From Clostridium bowmanii (GTDB lineage Bacteria; Bacillota; Clostridia; Clostridiales; Clostridiaceae): a stretch of 41,404 bases of DNA. Positions within the stretch are counted from its first letter, which is position 1. Each line of letters begins with the position of its first letter. The notes beneath the pieces are model-generated. The model was not told where the DNA came from. It saw only the letters and a program-made list of their open reading frames with translations, and did no database searches. Shown piece after piece: positions 16,697 to 25,699 of the stretch. The DNA lies in NCBI RefSeq assembly GCF_018861315.1, contig NZ_JAHLDL010000037.1, positions 1 to 41,404 of the forward strand, written 5' to 3'. The translations under genes were made by a program, and so were the position numbers.

Positions 16697-17968
16697 CTAT
16701 CCTCCAAATGTATTATTATCGCTTGTTTCCGAATATGAATCATAATTTATTTTTGAATTTCTATCTTTAAAAGAACCAGTTTTTTTATCATTTATATCTA
16801 CAGATACTGAAAATAGAGTAAATATAGTTGTTAGCATTACAACTGCGATTAACCTATGAATAGTTCCAGCCCAGGGTATAAATTTAAATCCTAATTCTAA
16901 AACAATTCCAGAGGTTAAACCACCCACTACTCCTCCTGTAATAAAGCCTTTCAAAAGATATTTATTGTCGAACATAAAACTTATTGCCGCTGATATAAGA
17001 GCACCTATAAGTGTTATAAATATTATTCTCATTACAGCATAAAATTTAATGCTACCAAATAAACCATTTCTTTTATCTACCAGTAACCTTTGGTCTCTAT
17101 ATTTATAAATTTCGCTAAAAATATTCTTTAAATATTTGCTTTCAGAAACGCTATAATAATTCCCACTGGTTTCGTTAGATATTTTTTTTAGCATTTTAAA
17201 ATTATTAACCTTAGCCATACCTACCGTATAAACAGAAGTTTTATTATCTTGAAGAGGTTTTATAACTTCTTCAAAGTTCTTATCTAAATCAAAACTATCT
17301 TCTCCATCCGATAACAATAATACAATGGCATGCCTATCAACCTCTGCGCTGCTTTGTATTTCCATTAGTGCATTATCTAAAGCAGCCTTGATATTTGTTT
17401 GACCTATAGGATCTTTTAGAGTTTCTAGCTTCTCTATTGCTGCTTCTTTAGTTTTTTCTGTAGCTTTAGTCATTGGAAATATTTCTAAAGCTTCATTATT
17501 AAAGGTGTAAATTGAGAATCTTTTTTCTTCATTCATATTTTTAATAAGATTTTTGGTAGCCTCAAATCTGTCATTATTGGGATCTGTACTCTTCATACTT
17601 TCAGATGTATCAATTAAAATCAATATATCATTAACCTTTTTATTGTTACTGTTAAGCCCATAAATAAATTGAAATAATCCACCAACTATAAATAAAAGTA
17701 CAAATGTGCAAGGTATTAAAAACTTTAAAGATGTTCTAAAATAATTATTTTTCCAATTATAACCATTAAGTCTTGGAGCGATAGCCTCTGCGATAATACA
17801 CATAAGACCTGCAAAAAAAGCTATAATACCAAAATATAATCCCATGAGTATACTTTCGGGAAGTGTATATCTATAAGCATTTAGAAGTATTTCACTCAAT
17901 ATGAAACCTATAATTCCTCCTACCCCACTCATGAAAATCATCAGTCCGTTAATTCTCTTATCCTTCAC
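16697..17968 (-). CDS. Membrane protein with extracytoplasmic vWA domain, copy B
   Basis: The 423-residue protein has three N-terminal membrane segments (about 9-29, 39-62, 80-104), a von Willebrand A domain (about 113-290) and three more membrane segments (about 309-333, 337-358, 370-390). The metal site (MIDAS) is complete: DTSES (120-124), Thr191 in GQTN and Asp221 in LLSDGEDS. With the N-terminus inside, the vWA domain faces outward. The plan recalls BatA/BatB-type proteins, but here it belongs to the GTPase/tubulin operon. The GTG start at 17968 has a run of seven G 5 nt upstream. A metal-dependent ligand outside the cell is expected from the family, though none is known. Confidence 0.85.
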   Translation of the reverse strand: MKDKRINGLMIFMSGVGGIIGFILSEILLNAYRYTLPESILMGLYFGIIAFFAGLMCIIAEAIAPRLNGYNWKNNYFRTSLKFLIPCTFVLLFIVGGLFQFIYGLNSNNKKVNDILILIDTSESMKSTDPNNDRFEATKNLIKNMNEEKRFSIYTFNNEALEIFPMTKATEKTKEAAIEKLETLKDPIGQTNIKAALDNALMEIQSSAEVDRHAIVLLLSDGEDSFDLDKNFEEVIKPLQDNKTSVYTVGMAKVNNFKMLKKISNETSGNYYSVSESKYLKNIFSEIYKYRDQRLLVDKRNGLFGSIKFYAVMRIIFITLIGALISAAISFMFDNKYLLKGFITGGVVGGLTSGIVLELGFKFIPWAGTIHRLIAVVMLTTIFTLFSVSVDINDKKTGSFKDRNSKINYDSYSETSDNNTFGG

Positions 17969-17987
17969 AAAAGCCCCCCCTTTTCAT

Positions 17988-20333
17988 CTAAATATCTGGA
18001 AGTGATGACGCATCTATTCTATGGAGCTTATATCCATTATCTATACAAGAATTATAGTATCTTGCTGCGTTTTTAATATAAATTACATCCCCTAATGTAA
18101 ATCCACCCATTAAATTAAGTTTTTCTATACCACTAGCTCTTTTTTCATGAACATACCCTATATTGTAACTTTTACCCTCTCGCTCAACATTTACGGCATA
18201 TTTAATAAAATCACTACTGTAATCACCAAAGAAATATTTTTCCTCATATTTATTCACATTATAATTCATAATATAGGCTTTTACAAAAGAGTTTTCCTCT
18301 AATATACCATAGAGTCTTTTATACAATTCATCTTTGGATAATACATTATTATCTATAAATTCTAATGATACATTGGCTCTTTCATTTAACTCATCCTCAA
18401 AGGATTTTGAGAATTCAGATTCGCATAAAATATAACTGTTACAAATATCACATAATTTTTCAATAAGTTGCTTTTTATCATCCCTAAACTTATTTATATC
18501 CCCTAGAAATTTTTCTTGGAAATAAAAATTCTCTCCATAACACTCTGATAACTTATTCACAATTTTGTTAATTATAACCGTGTAATATTCTCTTATATTT
18601 TGTGCTATATATTCATTTTGCTGAACAATATCGTTGTTTGCATAATCTTCGATACACTTTTTTATACTTTCAATGTAATTAATTTTTTCTTCTAATTCTT
18701 CATGAACACTAATAATAACGTCTTCACTTAATCTCAGAATTCTTTGAGCTATCTTAAGTTTTAGTATGTAAAGTTTATTTACATACACTTCTTTAAATAG
18801 GTCTTTTTTTATATTATTTAAAACGGCATTGGCTGAAAATAAACTTTTAAAAAGAGATGGTGCTTGGACTCTTTTATTATATAATTCATATGTTTCTTGG
18901 TTTATAGCTTCAATGTTTTTATCTATATCTACACACTTAAGTCTTATATCCTGAAGAGCTTCTAGTGGATTTGTTAAGCTATATGTACCATATAAACCAT
19001 ATTTTTCATCTTCAATTAAAAGTTTGACACAATCTCGCAACTCTTTATTAAGACTTATATTTACAAATCTATCATCAATATCACTTTCAAAATTTTCATT
19101 AAAAAAATGCTCACAGCTATTCCCATATATCATTTGCTCAGCTTCCCTTAATGTAAGCTTCCCTAATTTCAAAACTGAAATATTAGAATTTATTACCATA
19201 ATCCCCCTCATATCTTCTACACTCTTATCCTTAGGTAACATTCTACTAGCTTTAAAACCTAAACTTTCGTCGTCTAGCATAAAAACTTTAAGAAAATCCT
19301 CTTTGTTTTTATTTGAACACTGCTTCATTTTATTTATCAACTCATCATAGAATGCATTTACTGCCATAAGCGCAACCGTACTATTAGGTCTCTTGATCTT
19401 TGCAAGTCCTGCCGTAACTAGAGTAAAACTCTCATTATCCCGTGAAATATTCTTTTTAAACCTAGCATTATCATAGTATTGATTCTCCATATCATAATAA
19501 GTGTCGATACTAACATTTCTGTTTTTTATAAGACTTATATAAGAAATGATTTCGTAATTGTCCAGCAGACTTCCACTGGAAATTATACCTTTTTCATTAG
19601 TATCGCTAAGTAAATATACTAAATCAAATATAGGTTTATTTTCATTGATAACTGGTAGCTTCCTGTCACTTCCAAAAACCTCTATATCTTCTTTAAAAGT
19701 AAAATCACTTTTTTGCATATAGGATAGTTCCTTAAAAAAGCTATAGGCTAAGGCAGCATCAAAAAACGCATCCTCCTGATTCTTTTCTACTAATAAACCA
19801 TAAAAATCTGCTAAAACAATCCTAAAATGCTGTGAAAATTTATTTTTAATTAATAGACTTATTTCCGCTACTAAAATATTCATAGCATCATCTGCTCTAC
19901 TTACCACCGAAATATTTACTCTCTCAAAAGAATTAAAAAGTGTACCACACTCCAAAAGCTTATTTTTCATCTTCATTATTTCTTCATTTAAAGCTATAAG
20001 TCCATTTTCATTTTTATAAAAATTATCAGCTATACCACATCTAAAAGCTTTTTTTTCTACTATATCAGTGTCATCTAATACAGCCTTAAAATTAAAAACA
20101 TTTTCTGCTTGAAATTTTTCTTTGTGATATACATTAAAAAACATTATGCCTTTACTATTATCCCATTTTTTATTTACATCCTCATATACAGCCTCTAGTG
20201 CTTCCTTACTCTTATCTCCAATGAACACAAAAATAACTGGACTACTTGCAATTTTCTGTTCATCTTCTCTGCACACCATATTATCCGTAGTTAAACAATA
20301 CCCCTCTGCATATTTTTTTAAGATATTTTCCAA
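17988..20333 (-). CDS. Degenerate tubulin-like protein (pseudo-tubulin, inferred)
   Basis: This 781-residue protein has no obvious catalytic motif. Its first 260 residues run parallel to the tubulin-like protein encoded immediately upstream. SPVIFVFIGDKSKEALEAVY (31-50) matches PMLIIGLGGTGIDAMLRLKY. KELSYMQ (201-207) matches KELDYLM. PIFDLVYLLSDTNEKG (234-249) matches PPFDLCHLISATNKEG. Where tubulins have the GGTGSG phosphate loop, this protein has VSRADDAMN (144-152), so GTP binding is probably lost. The rest is helical with coiled-coil character (about 490-650). It uses a TTG start with GTGAGG upstream. It may co-assemble with or cap the tubulin-like partner. The homology call is mine, by eye. 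Confidence 0.6.
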   Translation of the reverse strand: MENILKKYAEGYCLTTDNMVCREDEQKIASSPVIFVFIGDKSKEALEAVYEDVNKKWDNSKGIMFFNVYHKEKFQAENVFNFKAVLDDTDIVEKKAFRCGIADNFYKNENGLIALNEEIMKMKNKLLECGTLFNSFERVNISVVSRADDAMNILVAEISLLIKNKFSQHFRIVLADFYGLLVEKNQEDAFFDAALAYSFFKELSYMQKSDFTFKEDIEVFGSDRKLPVINENKPIFDLVYLLSDTNEKGIISSGSLLDNYEIISYISLIKNRNVSIDTYYDMENQYYDNARFKKNISRDNESFTLVTAGLAKIKRPNSTVALMAVNAFYDELINKMKQCSNKNKEDFLKVFMLDDESLGFKASRMLPKDKSVEDMRGIMVINSNISVLKLGKLTLREAEQMIYGNSCEHFFNENFESDIDDRFVNISLNKELRDCVKLLIEDEKYGLYGTYSLTNPLEALQDIRLKCVDIDKNIEAINQETYELYNKRVQAPSLFKSLFSANAVLNNIKKDLFKEVYVNKLYILKLKIAQRILRLSEDVIISVHEELEEKINYIESIKKCIEDYANNDIVQQNEYIAQNIREYYTVIINKIVNKLSECYGENFYFQEKFLGDINKFRDDKKQLIEKLCDICNSYILCESEFSKSFEDELNERANVSLEFIDNNVLSKDELYKRLYGILEENSFVKAYIMNYNVNKYEEKYFFGDYSSDFIKYAVNVEREGKSYNIGYVHEKRASGIEKLNLMGGFTLGDVIYIKNAARYYNSCIDNGYKLHRIDASSLPDI

Positions 20334-20356
20334 TTTCTAACCTCACCACCCTTTTT

Positions 20357-20429
20357 AATTAAGAGTTTAAAATTTATATTGAGCTGGGGTAACTCACTAC
20401 AAGTTACACTCAACTCTTAACTCTTAATT
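20357..20429. repeat. Imperfect 73-bp palindrome in the largest gap of the operon
   Basis: AATTAAGAGTT (20357-20367) pairs with AACTCTTAATT (20419-20429). Inside, TTGAG pairs with CTCAA and GTAACT (20389-20394) with AGTTAC (20402-20407), giving a nested hairpin. A second AACTCTTAA copy at 20412-20420 makes a short direct repeat. No T tract follows on the coding strand, so it is not a standard terminator. It may be an RNA-processing or stability element, or a miniature palindromic insertion. Confidence 0.55.
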
Positions 20430-20448
20430 CAGAACACTTAGCTTTAAG

Positions 20449-23400
20449 CTATTCTAAATTTGCCCTAATCTCCTTTAGTTTCTCATAAGTATTAACATAG
20501 AAACTATACATATCTTGTCCATTTTCCAGTTCATACCTTCTGTAATCTAACTCTTCAATAGCCTTACTATAAGTTTCTATCATAGCTTTTATTCTACTGT
20601 ACAATGTAGTAGTTCCCTCTTCCATTGATAAATCAGCTAATCTTTTATCTGACTTAGCTTCAATGACCTTTCTATGTTTTTCATCAATTTCACAATATTT
20701 ATTATAAATTGAGTACTGGTCATATTGCCTTTGCTTCATTAGATTAACAAATGGTTCTATTTCTGTCCTTTCATCTGCATCCTTATCATACATATACACA
20801 ATACCCTTTTTACAAATAGTTTCTGTATACATAGCTTGAATAAAGTTATCTATTAATTTTGTTTTTTTATCGTTACATTCAATAAATCTCCCAAGTTTAT
20901 TAATCTGCTCCTTTATAACATCATATTTTTCTATCTCTATTTTTAAAAGTTCTATTAATCTTGGACTTCTTATTAAGTTTTCCTTTGCAACTTCTTCATC
21001 TCTACTATCAAAGATATAATACATTTGTAAATCATAGTCCTCAATGTTTTCTAATTTATTCTCCAATAATTTTCTAAGTTCTCCAATGCATCTCCTTATT
21101 TCAGCTACATTAGGAGTTCTTTCCTCTTCAATTGCTAAATCATATGCTAATAAAAATTGTTCTATATTAAACTCTTTAGTGACAATAACTTTATACTGTG
21201 AATTTGTTATTTCTGATACTCGCTCTATACATCCATAATCCATAGCTTTATCAAAAAACTGTCTTATCTCACTGTTGTACTTTTTCACCCTTTCATTGTG
21301 ATAACTAGTTCCCCAAGACTTTTCAGGAATAGGTGATGGTAAATATGTCCAATTATTTTCTCTTGTTTGGATAAGGTGTCTTCCTACTCCCTCTTTAGTG
21401 AAAATAGATTCTTCATAAATTTTCTCATATTGTCTAATTGAGGTATAAGCATATAAGGGTACTCCATTTTCTGTGTTTAACCAGAATATCTTATTTGAAA
21501 CCTTACTTCTCTTAATATTTACAGAATGACCTAATGTACTGCTTTCTTTATATTCCTTAATTCCTTTATATATTCTTGGAGTTTTAGCTGGCACTGAAAC
21601 CATATTCCAAGATGGGAAAATTAGTGAACCCCCTGCATCTTGAAGCTGAAACACTGGTATTGCATCCTCGTCTAGTCTTGGCGCAATTTCGGTTTGAATT
21701 AATCTTTCAATTGATTTTTCTTCTCCATACTTCATGACTAAAAAATCTTCCATAGATTTTGTTATTATATCGCCGAACTCTTCTGATACAAAATTTGAGA
21801 TAGAGCCCACTATATCCATATGCTGATCATCAATCCATTTTTGAGATTCTCTTGAAAGCTTAACTGTAAATCTTCTTATTAAATCATCTGTGTCTTCATC
21901 ATAAACCATTTTATCTATAGTTTTTACAACATCTGGTACATTAATAAGATTCCAATAATAGGTCTTTCCATTATTAATTTGTACTTCTTCACCTTTAACA
22001 AGAATATTTCCATCATCCTTAAGCACCTTATTTAATTCATTTAAAATTTCTGTGTAAACCTTATATATTTTATTATTTGAATCACTTATGATTTCAATAG
22101 CATATTGATAGAATTCTATCATCTTTAAAGTTCTTTCTTCTTCTGTCCTTGCATAATATTCTTCTATTTTAGCTTCAATGTAATCATTTTTCTTTGATTC
22201 TTTAGTAAATAAAATAGTTTTTTTAGCTGCATTAAATTTATCTCCAGCATCTTCTCTAAGGTTTTTAATGTTATCTGGTATTCTTCTATGCTTTTCTACT
22301 AATGATTCTTTTATTACCTCTAAAGTTTTCACCATATTAAAGCCTTCATTTGAAAATAGCATCCTTGAAGCATAGAAGGGTCCCTTTGCTGCATCTTGAA
22401 ACATTCTATCTATTTGCTCATTTAATACTACAGATATTTCACCAGGGTATTGCCTTTTTACCTTTAAATATTCATCACAAATATCCCTTAAGTATTCACT
22501 AAGCTCCTCATCCATGTTTACTGCTTGTTTTTTAATAACATTTGCAAAATCATATTTGTCTCTATTTTTATATCCTGAAATAGGTATGCGCCCTAAATTT
22601 TCACGTTCAAACCTTGCCTCTACTGAATCCTTGTCAAGCTTCACTATTCTAAGGAATTGATCCACATCCTGCTCTGTTGGTGATTTTTCAAACATTATAT
22701 CCATCTTTTGAAAAACTTTATAAGCAAGATAAGTAGTTATCTCCTCAATAGGTAAAACTGCTGAAGATGCACCTATAATGTTATATTTATAATTAGCGGA
22801 ATAAGGTTTTTCCATATTCTTAATATTTTGCTCGATATTACTTATATAATCATGTATAGCAAACTCCTGCCCAGCTTGTCTTTCCTCACTAGCCATAAAG
22901 TTCGTAATATTTTCTGCAGTAACATTCATGCAATAATCATAAGCATTACTTAATAGTTTACCCTCTTTGTTTGTAGCAGAAATCAAGTGACATAAATCAA
23001 AAGGTGGAGCCCCAGAATCAACTTCTAAAGCACTTTTATATTTTTGTTTAAATCTATCTCCTCTTTCAGATATGTTCATTAAATAATCTAATTCTTTTAA
23101 GGCAGCATATCCATTTTTCATTATATAATTTCTCTCGTGTATTCCCAGGCCCTTAGATATATTAACGTCCGGAGTAAATAAATAACCTAAAATATTTACT
23201 CTATCTATACCATAGCCACCAAATTTTCTTTCCATTATTCCTCTAACTATGTATGCAATATCAAGGAAACACCCACTTCCTGTTCCTCCAGAAATTCCAG
23301 TAAGCATAAACACATATAGCTTTTCTTTACTATCTTTCATAATAGTATTTATTTTCTTCTCTATACTCTCAACAACCTCATTTATCTTTGTAAAAAGCAA

Positions 23401-23853
23401 TAGTCTTCCAGCTTGCCTAACACCACAAGCACCCTTCATTCCATCTGATATATTAAGCTCTGGAGATAACCACTCTGAAATACACTGATCCATAACTTTT
23501 CTATCGCTTAAAATAGCTCCAATTTCTGCATTAGATAACATAACCAATTCACTTTGAGGGTCCAGACCAATCCCCTTATACTTCTTGTTTTTTTCCTGCA
23601 TATTAGTTTCAAAGCCTAAAAATTCTATTTTATCAGGCTTCTCTTTTTTTATTTTTGTTAATGAATCTTCAGGTAATTTAAATCTTCTATTTATTTGATA
23701 TTTTAATCGAAGCATTGCATCTATGCCTGTTCCACCAAGTCCTATGATAAGCATAGGATTTTCAATGGTATCTACACGTATTTTATCACTAATGATTCCC
23801 CCACCAGTCATTACGTTTAGCTCTTGTATATGCTCTCTTATATTTGCATTCAT
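20449..23853 (-). CDS. Large tubulin-like GTPase (Tubulin_2-type)
   Basis: The 1134-residue protein starts with a tubulin/FtsZ-like nucleotide domain. MLIIGLGGTG lies near residues 34-43, and the tubulin phosphate-loop signature appears in LTGISGGTGSGCFLDIAY (GGTGSG at about 189-194). PPFDLCHLIS near 283-292 is a conserved segment of this bacterial tubulin-like family. I cannot identify the T7 loop needed for GTP hydrolysis between subunits. The remaining 800 residues are helical and charged, far longer than FtsZ (about 350-400). I place the start at 23853 (GAGGG 9 nt upstream) rather than an in-frame ATG at 23886. It is the largest product of the operon and likely its polymerising core. Confidence 0.8.
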   Translation of the reverse strand: MNANIREHIQELNVMTGGGIISDKIRVDTIENPMLIIGLGGTGIDAMLRLKYQINRRFKLPEDSLTKIKKEKPDKIEFLGFETNMQEKNKKYKGIGLDPQSELVMLSNAEIGAILSDRKVMDQCISEWLSPELNISDGMKGACGVRQAGRLLLFTKINEVVESIEKKINTIMKDSKEKLYVFMLTGISGGTGSGCFLDIAYIVRGIMERKFGGYGIDRVNILGYLFTPDVNISKGLGIHERNYIMKNGYAALKELDYLMNISERGDRFKQKYKSALEVDSGAPPFDLCHLISATNKEGKLLSNAYDYCMNVTAENITNFMASEERQAGQEFAIHDYISNIEQNIKNMEKPYSANYKYNIIGASSAVLPIEEITTYLAYKVFQKMDIMFEKSPTEQDVDQFLRIVKLDKDSVEARFERENLGRIPISGYKNRDKYDFANVIKKQAVNMDEELSEYLRDICDEYLKVKRQYPGEISVVLNEQIDRMFQDAAKGPFYASRMLFSNEGFNMVKTLEVIKESLVEKHRRIPDNIKNLREDAGDKFNAAKKTILFTKESKKNDYIEAKIEEYYARTEEERTLKMIEFYQYAIEIISDSNNKIYKVYTEILNELNKVLKDDGNILVKGEEVQINNGKTYYWNLINVPDVVKTIDKMVYDEDTDDLIRRFTVKLSRESQKWIDDQHMDIVGSISNFVSEEFGDIITKSMEDFLVMKYGEEKSIERLIQTEIAPRLDEDAIPVFQLQDAGGSLIFPSWNMVSVPAKTPRIYKGIKEYKESSTLGHSVNIKRSKVSNKIFWLNTENGVPLYAYTSIRQYEKIYEESIFTKEGVGRHLIQTRENNWTYLPSPIPEKSWGTSYHNERVKKYNSEIRQFFDKAMDYGCIERVSEITNSQYKVIVTKEFNIEQFLLAYDLAIEEERTPNVAEIRRCIGELRKLLENKLENIEDYDLQMYYIFDSRDEEVAKENLIRSPRLIELLKIEIEKYDVIKEQINKLGRFIECNDKKTKLIDNFIQAMYTETICKKGIVYMYDKDADERTEIEPFVNLMKQRQYDQYSIYNKYCEIDEKHRKVIEAKSDKRLADLSMEEGTTTLYSRIKAMIETYSKAIEELDYRRYELENGQDMYSFYVNTYEKLKEIRANLE

Positions 23854-23913
23854 ATTAATTTCCCTCACTTTCAATTTTAAGTTCAAAGCTCTGAATTCTC
23901 GATTTCCACAAAA

Positions 23914-25683
23914 TTAGTTACTATAGAACTCCACAATTATACTTTTAGATGATTTATTTAAAAGAACTACAATTCTTTCACCATTATATAACTTTGTCTT
24001 AATATCCTTTGATAAAACTCTACCAGATTTTTGAATACTGCACTGCGAATTATTTACTATCTCGATACTATCATCAACCTTAAAATAAAACTTAAGATTC
24101 CGTACTTCTGAAAATTCCTCTTTAAGTCCCAGTACGTCATAAAGACTGAACTTTCCACTATAAGTATGCAAACTTCTATGTTGTGGAGGTGATACTTCAC
24201 TAGTGCTTATATCTCTAATCTGCAACATCACTCGCCCAAAACCTGCCGCTTTATTTTTCTTTTTAAGTATTAGTGTTGCTAATATTATAATTAGCGCAAT
24301 GATACCCAATACAGCACCAATAATACCAACTGTATTTTTTTTACTACTACTTTCCTCTGATTTCTCCACCTTAGTATTATTAGAAGGTTTTACTATATTT
24401 CCTCCTCCAATTGTTATAGGTGATGTTTCTCTATAAAAACTCTTTCCATCAACTCTTACCTTAACCTCATATTTTTCATTATCCGTCAGAGTATATTTTC
24501 CACTAAATAAATTATTAGTGTTTGCTAGCTGAATTTCTTTTATATCTCCACTCTTCAAATTTTTAACTATAAGTTTTGCTTTCATGTCTTTATAAAGCTC
24601 ATTGTCATCAATAACTTGTCCATTGCTTAAAAAATTAGCCTCTATTTTCATTACCTCTCCAGATTTTGGTGCCACTGGATTAAATTTAGCCACTAGCTCA
24701 ATATCATAATTGAAAATGTAGCTTATATTTATTTTATCTCCACTAATTCCCTTAACTTTGATTATCCAGTCACCTTGCACTGGCTTTAAGATTTTTAACA
24801 TAGAATATTTATTAGAAGAAGTAAAAATTATATCCTTAGAAGGAATAGTTACCTGCTGGCCCTTTGGATTTACTAGCTTTATTTCAATAGGCTTATTAGA
24901 AAGTAAAGATATATTTGCTTCTATTACATTATTATTGGGAATATTTAAAGCTACATCTTGAAATTTACCATTTGCGCTGATACTTCCAGCATTCTGAATA
25001 TTAATTTTTGAGTTATCCGCATAAATATCAGTTAATATCTTTGTAAGTTCTTCTGCTTTATTAGTTATATACGTTTTACCCTTGGTTTTACTTGATATAC
25101 TTTCTAATTGCGCCTTATCTACAGTACCATCGTAGTTTAAGCCTATAGTATATATGGGATACTGTTTACTTTTAGCAATATTTGTTGCATCATTTAAATC
25201 CTTTAAAGACTCAGCCATACTTCTCTCAGGATCATTTTTACCATCAGATAAAAGAATAATAATAGGCTTATTGGCAATTTCATGTCCGCTCTCCATAAGT
25301 TTTACAGCTTCTTTTATACCCATGCCTGTATCCGTCTTTTGCCCAAAGGGTATGGACGTTGTCATTCTCTTTACACTATCTTTATCACCCGCTGAATTCA
25401 TAATGTCTAGATTATGTACCCTAATAATATTATCAGAATAAGCCACAAGACCCACTTTGTTTCCCTCTACTCCACACATATCTAAAAACATTTTAATGGC
25501 CTCTGTTCTGATTTCCTGAGGATCACTAGTTTTCATTGACCCACTGGCATCTAAAACGAAAATCATATCTAAATTTGAAACTCCAGCACCAGTCTTTGCA
25601 AAAACACTTAGAGTGCAGGATATTTGAAGTGTTATCACTATCATAAATACTAATAATCTATTGTTTTTTTTATTATGCCTCAT
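23914..25683 (-). CDS. Secreted-side vWA protein with single membrane anchor, copy A
   Basis: The 589-residue protein has a signal peptide (cleavage after about residue 29, VFA-KT) and a von Willebrand A domain (about 38-225). The MIDAS is complete: DASGS (45-49), a Thr in QKTDTG (116-120) and Asp147 in LLSDGKND. Two strand-rich domains follow, then a Ser/Lys-rich linker, one membrane segment (about 451-473) and a cytoplasmic beta domain of about 110 residues. The vWA domain is outside and the C-terminal domain could pass a signal to the GTPases or tubulin-like proteins encoded alongside. AAGGAG precedes the ATG. It differs in topology from copy B, so the two may form a complex rather than substitute for each other. 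Confidence 0.85.
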   Translation of the reverse strand: MRHNKKNNRLLVFMIVITLQISCTLSVFAKTGAGVSNLDMIFVLDASGSMKTSDPQEIRTEAIKMFLDMCGVEGNKVGLVAYSDNIIRVHNLDIMNSAGDKDSVKRMTTSIPFGQKTDTGMGIKEAVKLMESGHEIANKPIIILLSDGKNDPERSMAESLKDLNDATNIAKSKQYPIYTIGLNYDGTVDKAQLESISSKTKGKTYITNKAEELTKILTDIYADNSKINIQNAGSISANGKFQDVALNIPNNNVIEANISLLSNKPIEIKLVNPKGQQVTIPSKDIIFTSSNKYSMLKILKPVQGDWIIKVKGISGDKINISYIFNYDIELVAKFNPVAPKSGEVMKIEANFLSNGQVIDDNELYKDMKAKLIVKNLKSGDIKEIQLANTNNLFSGKYTLTDNEKYEVKVRVDGKSFYRETSPITIGGGNIVKPSNNTKVEKSEESSSKKNTVGIIGAVLGIIALIIILATLILKKKNKAAGFGRVMLQIRDISTSEVSPPQHRSLHTYSGKFSLYDVLGLKEEFSEVRNLKFYFKVDDSIEIVNNSQCSIQKSGRVLSKDIKTKLYNGERIVVLLNKSSKSIIVEFYSN

Positions 25684-25699
25684 TTAGCTCTACTCCTTT

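Noticed and set aside
20449-23853. Plasmid- or phage-type segregation system (TubZ/PhuZ-like)
   Set aside because: The tubulin-like protein is far longer than TubZ or FtsZ. No DNA-binding partner, centromere-like repeats, replication gene or phage gene is present, and GTPase, GAP1-type and vWA genes surround it.
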